A program made the translations under genes and the position numbers. A stretch of 13,308 nucleotides of DNA from Coriobacteriaceae bacterium (GTDB taxonomy: Bacteria > Actinomycetota > Coriobacteriia > Coriobacteriales > Coriobacteriaceae). Location of the stretch: positions 62,445 to 75,752 of the forward strand of contig CABIWB010000006.1 in the NCBI GenBank assembly GCA_902362275.1, in the 5' to 3' direction. Shown here piece by piece: positions 1 through 6,268 of this stretch; the first letter of the stretch is position 1, and every line of letters begins with the position of its first letter. The notes under the pieces are model-generated. The model saw nothing but the letters and a program-made list of their open reading frames with translations. It made no database searches and had not been told where the DNA came from.

Positions 1-56
1 CCGCAACTTAGGAGGGAATGTGGGGCAGCATCGATTCCCGTCGACCCGTACATTTA

Positions 57-91
57 CGAAAATGGCTCTGGTCCCAAAAGGGGCCAGAGCC
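57..91 (-). terminator. Rho-independent terminator of the tRNA operon
   Basis: A 12-bp stem (64-75 paired with 80-91, with one G-T pair) closes on an AAAA loop. Read on the minus strand it is followed by a short T run (complement of 59-62). It lies 15 bases past the 3' end of tRNA-Gly, so it ends the two-tRNA transcript. Confidence 0.85.
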
Positions 92-105
92 GTTCGTCTA
101 TCTAA

Positions 106-179
106 TGGAGCGGGCGACGGGAATCGAACCCGCGTCATCAGCTTGGAAGGCTGGGGTTCTACCATTGAACTACGCCCGC
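106..179 (-). tRNA. tRNA-Gly (anticodon TCC)
   Basis: The minus strand folds as a complete tRNA: acceptor stem GCGGGCG (173-179) pairs with CGCCCGC (110-116), discriminator T, and an encoded CCA at 106-108. The T-arm reads GCGGGTTCGATTCCCGT. The anticodon loop CTTCCAA carries TCC, the complement of 145-147. It is the second gene of the operon, six bases past tRNA-Pro. Confidence 0.96.
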
Positions 180-185
180 AAGATA

Positions 186-262
186 TGGTCGGGACGACAG
201 GATTTGAACCTGCGACATCCTGCTCCCAAAGCAGGCGCGCTACCAAACTGCGCCACGTCCCG
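186..262 (-). tRNA. tRNA-Pro (anticodon TGG)
   Basis: The minus strand gives a full tRNA: acceptor CGGGACG (256-262) pairs with CGTCCCG (190-196), discriminator A, encoded CCA at 186-188, D-arm with GGTAGCGC, and T-arm with GGTTCAAATCC. The anticodon loop TTTGGGA carries TGG, the wobble tRNA for proline. It is the first gene of the Pro-Gly operon. Confidence 0.96.
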
Positions 263-313
263 AAGGTGTTGAGCAGCTAAGGTCTAAACCTTGCGTGTCC
301 CAAAGCGAAGGAA

Positions 314-342
314 ATTATACGGGAGACTCCCCGCCTGTGCAA
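314..342 (-). promoter_or_regulatory. Promoter of the tRNA-Pro/tRNA-Gly operon
   Basis: On the minus strand a perfect -10 TATAAT (314-319) and a -35-like TTGCAC (337-342) are separated by exactly 17 bases. The expected start of transcription lies about 45 bases upstream of tRNA-Pro. The promoter sits in the gap between the brnQ stop and the tRNAs, so the tRNAs need not depend on brnQ read-through. Confidence 0.7.
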
Positions 343-353
343 GCGTAGAAACC

Positions 354-1712
354 CTAGCTCCTCGAATGTGCGACAAACTGGCTATGGAGCAGGCCAATCA
401 CAAATGCAACCACGGCGACCGGCGCCCACGCGGCTCCAATATCCGCCAGCGGCAGCGCATCGAACGGCAGCCACGTACCCACAAAGAACGCATCGCGGAC
501 CGAGGTGATCACACTCTGCACAGCAACCACGCCGCCGACCCAGACCCACACCTGCGGATGAGCGTCGCAAAAGACGTGCACCAGGCCCATCAGTACCAGC
601 ACGATGGCAACGGGATACAAGGCGTTGAGCATGGGCACCGAGAACATGAGGATCACGTCGAGGCCCACGTTGGAAAGCACGCACGAAAACGCCGCGAACA
701 CAAAGGCGAGAACCGCAAAGGGACGGCGCATGGCCTCCTCGGAGGCCTCCGCTCCCCCTTCGACCACATACGTCTTGCAGAAGTAGCGCGAGCAGCAACT
801 GATAAGGCCGATGCACACGTTCATGCAGGCGAGGAAAAAAATCGCAAAGACCACGACCGTGCCGACAAGACCAAAGTGCATAGAGGCCGAACGGGCAAGG
901 ATGGCGGCGCCGTTGGTGACATCGGGCATAACCGTGCCGAGCTGCATACCGGCAAGGCCCAAGCCGCAGTAGATGATGGCCATGAGAACGCCGGCGATCG
1001 CACCGGAACGCGAAATCTCGAAGGCCACGCGCTTGTCATCGGTAACACCCAACTCGTGGATGGTCTCGGCGATGATGATGCCGAAGGCGAGCGACGCGAG
1101 CAGGTCCATGGTCTGATAGCCAGTCAGAAAGCCCTGCACGGCAGCGCCTGTATCGTAGGGAGCTTGCGGCGCGGCAGCCGGTCCCAGCGGCGAGATCACG
1201 GCGGCACCCACGACCAGCACGATGAGAGCAATGAGCGCGGGACCCGTAATGCGCCCGAGCACGCGCGTGATAACGCCCGGACGCAGCGTGAGCGCGAACG
1301 CGACGACAAAGAAGCCAACGGCAAACACCAGGCGAGCCGTGCCGAGCGAGACGTCCTCGGGCAGCAGCGGAACCAGCATCTCGAAGGCCGTGGAGCTCGT
1401 GCGCGGAATAGCCAGGCACGGGCCGATGGCCAGATACACCGCCGCAACAAAGAACTCGCCAAACTTAGGATGCACGCGCCCAGCCAGATCGCGGGCCGTG
1501 CCGGCGAGCGCGACGGCGATAAATCCCATAACAGGCAGACCGATAGCGGCAATCAAAAAGCCGATCATGGCAAGCGGCGTGGCGGTACCGGCCTGAAGTG
1601 CCAGCAACGGCGGAATGATGAGGTTACCGGCGCCAAAGAGCATCGAGAACAGCGCAATGCCGACGGTAACGACATGGTCGGAGCGCAGGCCGCGCGGAGC
1701 GGATGAGGCCAT
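354..1712 (-). CDS. brnQ: Branched-chain amino acid transport carrier, BrnQ family
   Basis: This 452-residue integral membrane protein matches the BrnQ/LIVCS family, which takes up leucine, isoleucine and valine by cation symport. It is hydrophobic throughout, with about a dozen membrane segments, and has the family N-terminal signature FGAGNLIIPP at residues 26-35 in the first segment. Length is normal for the family (about 430-450). The start chosen is ATG 1710-1712, preceded by GAAAGG at a good distance. An upstream in-frame ATG at 1769 would place 19 residues across the terminator hairpin at 1731-1767 and is rejected. It lies between the selenium operon and the tRNAs with no functional tie to either. 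No clear terminator follows it. The exact substrate is inferred from family only. Confidence 0.93.
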   Translation of the reverse strand: MASSAPRGLRSDHVVTVGIALFSMLFGAGNLIIPPLLALQAGTATPLAMIGFLIAAIGLPVMGFIAVALAGTARDLAGRVHPKFGEFFVAAVYLAIGPCLAIPRTSSTAFEMLVPLLPEDVSLGTARLVFAVGFFVVAFALTLRPGVITRVLGRITGPALIALIVLVVGAAVISPLGPAAAPQAPYDTGAAVQGFLTGYQTMDLLASLAFGIIIAETIHELGVTDDKRVAFEISRSGAIAGVLMAIIYCGLGLAGMQLGTVMPDVTNGAAILARSASMHFGLVGTVVVFAIFFLACMNVCIGLISCCSRYFCKTYVVEGGAEASEEAMRRPFAVLAFVFAAFSCVLSNVGLDVILMFSVPMLNALYPVAIVLVLMGLVHVFCDAHPQVWVWVGGVVAVQSVITSVRDAFFVGTWLPFDALPLADIGAAWAPVAVVAFVIGLLHSQFVAHSRS

Positions 1713-1730
1713 AGGCACACCTTTCGGGTC

Positions 1731-1767
1731 GAAACAAAAACGGGACGGGCAAAAACACCCGTCCCGC
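1731..1767 (-). terminator. Rho-independent terminator of the selenium operon
   Basis: A perfect 9-bp stem, CGGGACGGG (1741-1749) with CCCGTCCCG (1758-1766), is followed on the minus strand by TTTTTGTTT. It begins 14 bases after the stop of the NifS-like gene and lies 18 bases before the brnQ start, so it separates the two units. Any brnQ promoter must overlap or precede it. Confidence 0.85.
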
Positions 1768-1780
1768 AAGTATAAACGGT

Positions 1781-2920
1781 CTAGCAGGCTAAATCGCGCA
1801 AAGCGTCAATCGCAGTGTCGACTTCCTCGTCCGTGTTGAAATACCCAAACGAGAAGCGAACGACACCCTGGCGTTCGGTCCCGAGCGCGCGGTGCATGAG
1901 CGGAGCACAATGGGCACCGGGGCGCGTCGCAATCCCCCACCCTTGCATGAGCGCGTCCGAAATCTCGGCCGAATCGATATCGGCTACGTTGAGCGACACA
2001 ATCGCAGAGCGCGTCGACTGGTCGAAGGCACCGTAGAGCTTAATCCCCGGAATCTTGCGCACACCGGCAAGGAAGCGATCAGCGAGCACACGCTCGTGGG
2101 CAGCAATCGCCTCGAACCCACCCTGGGCCTCGATAAAGTCGAGGCCAGCGGAAAGACCCGCGATGCCATGGCCGTTGAGCGTGCCCGCCTCAAGGCGCGT
2201 GGGCCACTCAAGCGGCTGCAGTGGCTCGAAGCTGTGCACGCCCGTGCCGCCCATGGCCCACGGAGCCACGTCAATGCCCTCCGCCACGGCCAGGCCGCCG
2301 GTGCCTTGGGGTCCCATGAGCCCCTTGTGGCCGGTAAAGCACACGACGTCGAGCCCCATGGCTTGCATATCGATATGCGCCGTACCGGCAGACTGAGAGG
2401 CATCGACGATCATCAGCGCGCCGGCCGCATGGGCGATGGCAGCAACACGCGAAACGTCGACCGCGTTGCCGGTCACATTGGAAGCATGCGTCACCACCAC
2501 GGCGCGCGTACCGGGCGTGACCAACCGCTCGAGCTCGTCGTAGTCGAGCACGCCGTTCGCGTCGCAGCCCGCATGATCAACGGTCACACCCTGCTCCGTC
2601 GCTAGGCGATTGAGCGGACGTAGCACGGAGTTGTGCTCGAGCACCGTTGTGACCACACGGTCGCCGGGGCGCACCACGCCATTGATGGCGGCGTTGAGCG
2701 CCGCAGTGGAGTTGGGCGTAAAACAAACATGGTCAGCACGCGGGCAACCCAGCAAGCGCGCAAGCTTGGCACGGCAAGCGTGAATCGTACGAGCGGCATC
2801 GAGGGCACCCGACGTGGCGCCGCGCCCGGCATTGCCGAGCGAACACATCGCCTGCGTCACGGCATCGATGACCGCCTGCGGCTTGTGCATGGTCGTCGCC
2901 GCGTTATCCAGGTAGATCAT
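1781..2920 (-). CDS. NifS-like class V aminotransferase / cysteine desulfurase (EF2568-type, selenium locus)
   Basis: This 379-residue PLP enzyme belongs to the class V aminotransferase fold. It opens with MIYLDNAATT; the PLP histidine lies in LEHNSV (about residue 96), the PLP aspartate in IVDASQSAG (about 173), and the Schiff-base lysine in GHKGLMGPQGTGG (Lys199). The mobile-loop cysteine expected of a desulfurase is in RPGAHCAP (Cys338). The start ATG 2918-2920 overlaps the TGA of the upstream DUF3343 gene (ATGA), with GGGAGG seven bases ahead, so the two are probably translationally coupled; a second in-frame start 15 bases upstream is less likely. The family is known to sit beside SelD and YedF in selenium-dependent molybdenum hydroxylase loci. 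By inference it may release sulfur or selenium from (seleno)cysteine for SelD or the cofactor, rather than serve Fe-S assembly. Confidence 0.9.
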   Translation of the reverse strand: MIYLDNAATTMHKPQAVIDAVTQAMCSLGNAGRGATSGALDAARTIHACRAKLARLLGCPRADHVCFTPNSTAALNAAINGVVRPGDRVVTTVLEHNSVLRPLNRLATEQGVTVDHAGCDANGVLDYDELERLVTPGTRAVVVTHASNVTGNAVDVSRVAAIAHAAGALMIVDASQSAGTAHIDMQAMGLDVVCFTGHKGLMGPQGTGGLAVAEGIDVAPWAMGGTGVHSFEPLQPLEWPTRLEAGTLNGHGIAGLSAGLDFIEAQGGFEAIAAHERVLADRFLAGVRKIPGIKLYGAFDQSTRSAIVSLNVADIDSAEISDALMQGWGIATRPGAHCAPLMHRALGTERQGVVRFSFGYFNTDEEVDTAIDALRDLAC

Positions 2921-3168
2921 CGCACGACCTCCCACATATCGATCAAGGTATAGCCCTCGGTGGAAACGCCCGCCGCGGCAAGCTCGCCGCGCAGCAGCTC
3001 CTCATCAGCAGGCGACGCCTTCCACGCCAGGCCGCAGCCGGCAGCGACCTCCCCGGGCACGGGAATCGTACGCCCGGGAAGGCCGCGCTCGATGCACAGG
3101 GACTCACAGCCCATGGCGGCCGCCGTGGTGGGAAACGTGATGACAAGCGCCGGGCGCTTCTCCCTCAT
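2917..3168 (-). CDS. DUF3343 family small protein of the selenium operon
   Basis: An 83-residue protein resembling the DUF3343 family: small, putative Se/S-binding proteins found next to YedF and SelD. Its beta-rich N-terminus (ALVITFPTTAAAMGCESLC, from residue 7) and central VAAGCGLAWK (41-50) place four cysteines or cysteine pairs in the usual spots. The ATG at 3166-3168 is preceded by GGAG with a short spacer; a longer in-frame TTG start at 3201 would run into the yedF stop region and is less likely. It lies 19 bases after yedF and overlaps the next gene by four bases, so it is co-transcribed. Biochemical function is unknown; a role in carrying or trafficking reactive selenium is inference from context. 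Confidence 0.82.
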   Translation of the reverse strand: MREKRPALVITFPTTAAAMGCESLCIERGLPGRTIPVPGEVAAGCGLAWKASPADEELLRGELAAAGVSTEGYTLIDMWEVVR

Positions 3169-3187
3169 GGCAACTCCAACCAATACG

Positions 3188-3814
3188 CTACGGGCGCACA
3201 ACGCGCACGGCCTGCTCCATCTTCTCCACGATCACGTACATGTTGGTGACCTCGCCCACCGCAAGCTGGTCTTTAATGCCAAAGTGGTCCAAGCAGGTAC
3301 CGCAGGTGAGAATCTCGACGCCCTGCTCGGCCAGACACTTCAGGTCGTCGAGTACCGGAGAGCCCTCGACGGTGAGCTTGGCACCGCCGTTGTAGAACAG
3401 CATGGTCGCGGGCAGCTCCTCCTGCTGCGTCACGGCAAAGATAAAGGCCTTCATGAGCTTGTGGCCCAGCTCATCGTCGCCACGGCCCATGCAGTCGGTG
3501 TAGACGGAAATGACGAGTTTGCCCTTGCCGGCGCTGGCATCACAGAAAGCGGCACCGTCCTGCTCGGGATCCGCAACGGCCACGGCACCGGCGGTCGCGA
3601 CGGTCACGTGCCACTCGGCGTCCGAGATCTTCTCGACCGAGGCCGTGCAGCCCTTCTCCTGCGCCATCTTGGAAATGTTCTTGACGGCGGTCTCATTGTC
3701 GACCGAGGTCACCACGGCGCCCTCGCCATCAAGCTGTTTGAGTGCCTTAAGCGTCTTGACGACGGGCAGCGGGCAGGCATCGCCCATGGCATTGACTTCA
3801 ATCTTGGTAGACAT
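3188..3814 (-). CDS. yedF: Selenium metabolism protein YedF (TusA-like plus DsrE-like)
   Basis: A 208-residue two-domain protein. Residues 1-75 are a TusA/SirA-like sulfurtransferase domain with the motif GDACPLPVVK (Cys14), where a persulfide or perselenide would form. Residues 98-208 form a DsrE/DsrF-like domain with TDCMGRGDDELG (107-118) and a CGTC pair (Cys171, Cys174). This arrangement matches the selenium-associated YedF family that travels with SelD. The start ATG 3812-3814 has GAAAGGA about eight bases upstream; a longer open frame reaching 4087 overlaps selD and is rejected. It follows selD by 58 bases and precedes DUF3343 by 19. The likely role is handing selenium between the NifS-like enzyme, SelD and a cofactor; that is inferred, as the family lacks a settled biochemistry. 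Confidence 0.9.
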   Translation of the reverse strand: MSTKIEVNAMGDACPLPVVKTLKALKQLDGEGAVVTSVDNETAVKNISKMAQEKGCTASVEKISDAEWHVTVATAGAVAVADPEQDGAAFCDASAGKGKLVISVYTDCMGRGDDELGHKLMKAFIFAVTQQEELPATMLFYNGGAKLTVEGSPVLDDLKCLAEQGVEILTCGTCLDHFGIKDQLAVGEVTNMYVIVEKMEQAVRVVRP

Positions 3815-3872
3815 AGCAAATCCTTTCAAAAGGGACCGCCCAGAACAACGGACGGTCGCATAAACGGTTTCC

Positions 3873-4922
3873 TTAATGCACAACGCGGACGGCAGGACCG
3901 CCCGGCTCCGCCTCGCACACGCGGCCGATTGTGGCGGCAACGCGACCTTCGGCATGCAGACGACGCGCAAGCTCATCCACATCGGCAGCAGATGCCGCGA
4001 TAAGCAGGCCGCCCGAGGTCTGCGGATCGTACAGCGCATCCAACATGCCCGGCTCCAGGTCCTCGTCGGCAGCCACACGCGGGCCAAAGAAGTCCTGGTT
4101 GCGGTAGGAGCCCGCGGGGATAATGCCTAGACGCGCCATGTCGAGCACCTGGTCAAAGAGCGGCACCGCCCCCGACTCAAGCTCAATCTGCACGCCCGAG
4201 CCCTCGGCCATCTCGCACGCATGCCCGATCAGGCCAAAGCCCGTAATGTCAGTGCAGCCGTGAAGCTCGAGTCCCTCGGCCAGACGAATCGGGGCCTCGT
4301 TAAGGGCGCGCATAGAATCAAACATCCGGCTGGCCTCGTCCTGCTCGATGAGCTCGCCCTTAATGGCCGTGGTGATGATGCCCGAGCCGATCGCCTTAGT
4401 CAGCAGCAGAACATCGCCCACGCGTGCGCCGCTGTTGGCGAGCATGCGGTCGAGCGCGACAAAACCGCTCACGGACAGGCCGTACTTGGGCTCGTCGTCG
4501 TTGATGGTGTGACCGCCCGCGATGGAGCAGCCCGCCTCGACGCACTTGTCGGCACCGCCCGCCAGAATCTGGCCGGCAATCTCAACGCCCAGACAACTGG
4601 GTATGCAGAGCAGGTTCATGGCGTGGCTCGGCCGCCCGCCCATGGCGTAGATGTCCGACAGCGAGTTGGCCGCGGCGATTTGGCCAAACAAGAACGGGTC
4701 GTCGACCATCGGCGGGAAGAAGTCGATGGACTGCACGAGGCCCAAGTTATCGTCAACGCGAAAGACGCTCGCATCGTCGGAGGTATCGAACCCCACGAGC
4801 AGGTTGTCGTTATGCACATTGGGTAAGTCGCCCAGGACCTGGGCGAGGGCTCCAGGAGCCAACTTAGCGGCTCAACCAGAGGCAGCGGTCATCTGCGTGA
4901 GCTTCACGAGTTCACCAGCCAT
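3873..4922 (-). CDS. selD: Selenophosphate synthase, selenocysteine-containing (SelD, Sec17)
   Basis: SelD makes selenophosphate from selenide and ATP, the donor for Sec-tRNA and other selenium products. The full protein is 349 residues and has an in-frame TGA at codon 17 (4872-4874), in MTAASG-Sec-AAKLAPG. This matches the catalytic Cys17 and Lys20 of E. coli SelD, so the TGA is read as selenocysteine. The start ATG 4920-4922 has AGGAGG five bases upstream (4928-4933). Other family marks: ANSLSDIYAMGG (85-96), GGHTINDDEPKYG (136-148), TDITGFGLIGHA (224-235), DPQTSGGLL (299-307). Reading only after the TGA gives a 329-residue product from TTG 4862 that lacks the active site. It is the first gene of the operon with yedF, DUF3343 and the NifS-like gene. 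Making SelD would itself need selenium, an autocatalytic loop. The genome must also carry SelA, SelB and SelC, which are not in view. Confidence 0.95.
4828..4874 (-). promoter_or_regulatory. Candidate bacterial SECIS element after the selD TGA codon
   Basis: Directly after the TGA (4872-4874) the minus strand holds two hairpins. The first pairs GGCTC with GAGCC (4848-4860, loop CTG), its loop 16 bases after the TGA. The second is a perfect 8-bp stem, TCGCCCAG with CTGGGCGA (4828-4846), with loop GTC beginning with G, 33 bases after the TGA. Bacterial SECIS elements are known to place a small loop with an early G about 16-37 bases after UGA, so either could bind SelB; the second fits the loop rule better. 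Confidence 0.65.
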
Positions 4923-4957
4923 CGATTCCTCCTCTCATAGGTCAATCAGTTCCTCCC

Positions 4958-4963
4958 AGTATA
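4958..4963 (-). promoter_or_regulatory. Possible -10 box of the selD operon promoter
   Basis: TATACT on the minus strand lies about 35 bases upstream of the selD start. No convincing -35 is seen at 16-18 bases, so this is a weak call. The surrounding 4923-5004 holds no other gene. Confidence 0.3.
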
Positions 4964-5004
4964 CGCATGGCGGCGCCGAGAGCGGGCGACTTATCGCAAG
5001 CCCC

Positions 5005-5164
5005 CTACGCGAGCGTCTGTGCGCAAATGGCCGCATCGACCGACGAGCAGCCCGACGGCATGACACAGGTCCACGCAATGGCGCCATCCGTTTTTCACCA
5101 CCGCGGCCTTCGCGGCCGTCGAACCGATGTCGATACCAATGCCAACCTCGGCATCCTCCCTCAC
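5005..5164 (-). pseudogene. Remnant N-terminus of a BadF/BadG/BcrA/HgdC-type ATPase (acyl-CoA dehydratase activase)
   Basis: The minus strand encodes VGIGIDIGSTAAKAAVVKNG, the phosphate-1 loop of the ASKHA-fold activases (family pattern GIDIGSTxxKAV followed by a Gly-rich turn). Near 5085-5095 the frame breaks at a run of five A's. One base later the next frame continues with DGAIAWTC and VMPSGCSSVDAA, which matches the family continuation (V-x-P-T-G-x-S-x-x-A-A), then hits TAG at 5005-5007. The family is about 250 residues or longer, so only about 50 codons survive, with one frameshift and no C-terminus. A GTG at 5162-5164 would be the start but has no good ribosome site. It was probably once an activator of a 2-hydroxyacyl-CoA dehydratase; the identity rests on a short stretch. 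Confidence 0.6.
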
Positions 5165-5165
5165 A

Positions 5166-5194
5166 TGTGACAAAAGGACTGTCCCTTTGTCACA
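5166..5194. repeat. REP-like 29-base palindrome
   Basis: Arms TGTGACAAAAGGAC and GTCCCTTTGTCACA pair across a single T at 5180 with one mismatch. It starts directly after the modC stop codon and abuts the activase remnant. There is no T run on either side, so it is not a standard terminator. Palindromes built on GTGACAAAGGGAC are familiar as dispersed REP-type repeats in several bacterial genomes (from memory). Only one copy is seen in this window. Confidence 0.55.
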
Positions 5195-6265
5195 TTATCG
5201 ACAAACCAAATGGATCCTGCTGGCATCAAAATGCATGCGCAGCGTCTCACCTGCTTGCGGCAGCTCATCGACAGGCATGCCCACTTTGTTGACCTTCCAC
5301 TGCAGACGCGTGGGCGCATCGACGCGCGGCGCGTCCAGCAGCACCAGCCGCTCAAAGCGCGAATCGCTCACACGAGCCACGTGCAAATCATAGCTGTTGC
5401 GGCCCCGCTCGGCGCGATTGTCAACATGGAAGTAGCTCGCGCGAATGCCCAGGTACGCCACGTCGTCGGGCACCTCACGACCTACATTAAAGGTCATGCC
5501 CCAATCGAGGGCCTCGACCTCCCGGATCCCAATCTTGCGCGCACGGCTTGTGTTCTTGCAGCCCGTCAGGCGCAGCGCCGCCAGCGTCTGCGGACGGCGG
5601 ACCACGTCCTCGACGGAGCCGATCTCCTCAACATGCCCGTCGTGCATTACGCAGATACGCTGGCACAGGCGGCACGCCTCGTCGATGTCGTGGCTCACGT
5701 AGAGCACGGTGCGGTTGTATACATCGAACAGGTCGAGCATGTTCTGCTCGAGTGCGCTCTTAAGATAGGAATCGAGTGCGCTCATGGGCTCGTCGAACAT
5801 AAAAATGCGCGGGCGTGCCGCCACCATGCGAGCAAGCGCCACACGCTGCTGCTGGCCGCCCGAGAGACGCGCGGGATAGCGGTCGGCAAAATCGGCCAGT
5901 CCAAAGATGCCCAGGTAGCGCTCGGCAAGTTGCCTGCGCGCGGCGGCGTCGCCCGCGTCCTTTACACCGGCGCACACGTTATCAGCCACCGTCATGTTGG
6001 GAAACAGCTGATAGTTTTGGAACAGCAGGGCACACTTGCGCTCCTGGGGCGACAGGTTGATACCCGCCGCCGAGTCAAAGAAGGTGACGCCGTTGACGAC
6101 GATCTCGCCCTCGTCGGGCGTCTCCACGCCGGCAATGCAACGCAGGGTGCAGCTCTTGCCACAACCCGAGGCGCCCAGCAGCGCCACGCGCTCCTCGCCG
6201 GCCCCAAGCTGCATGTCGAGCATAAACCCGGGATAGCGCTTTTTGATATCCAGAACAAGCGACAT
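5195..6265 (-). CDS. modC: Molybdate ABC transporter ATP-binding protein ModC
   Basis: The 356-residue ATPase drives molybdate import from the cytoplasmic face. It has every ABC motif: Walker A GASGCGKS (31-38), Q-loop LLFQNYQLFP (80-89), signature LSGGQQQR (134-141), Walker B IFMFDE (154-159), D-loop SALD, and the switch histidine in YVSHDIDEA (His192). The C-terminal third (about 220-356) starts with RLTGCKNTSRA, typical of molybdate/sulfate-type ATPases with a regulatory TOBE-like part. Length is normal for ModC (about 350). The ATG 6263-6265 lies three bases after the modB stop, and its ribosome site GGGAGG is inside the modB end, so the two are coupled. It is the last gene of modABC. A sulfate or tungstate substrate cannot be excluded from the ATPase alone. 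Confidence 0.93.
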   Translation of the reverse strand: MSLVLDIKKRYPGFMLDMQLGAGEERVALLGASGCGKSCTLRCIAGVETPDEGEIVVNGVTFFDSAAGINLSPQERKCALLFQNYQLFPNMTVADNVCAGVKDAGDAAARRQLAERYLGIFGLADFADRYPARLSGGQQQRVALARMVAARPRIFMFDEPMSALDSYLKSALEQNMLDLFDVYNRTVLYVSHDIDEACRLCQRICVMHDGHVEEIGSVEDVVRRPQTLAALRLTGCKNTSRARKIGIREVEALDWGMTFNVGREVPDDVAYLGIRASYFHVDNRAERGRNSYDLHVARVSDSRFERLVLLDAPRVDAPTRLQWKVNKVGMPVDELPQAGETLRMHFDASRIHLVCR

Positions 6266-6268
6266 GGC

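Noticed and set aside
18..280. Two overlapping open frames over the tRNA genes, one with an AGGAGG-like site before the ATG at 18
   Set aside because: They run antisense through two complete tRNAs and a terminator, and the products have no protein-like features.
320..333. Small GGGA-GAC-TCCC hairpin as a brnQ terminator
   Set aside because: The stem is only four pairs with no T run, and it lies in the spacer of the tRNA promoter.
291..1706. A 471-codon open frame antisense to brnQ
   Set aside because: It is a GC-driven shadow: its product is rich in Arg, His, Gly and Asp with no domain, while the minus strand encodes a clear BrnQ membrane protein.
3873..4862. selD starting at TTG 4862 (329 residues)
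   Set aside because: It would lack the catalytic residue and Lys20. The ATG with AGGAGG at 4920-4922 plus TGA as Sec explains the conserved N-terminus.
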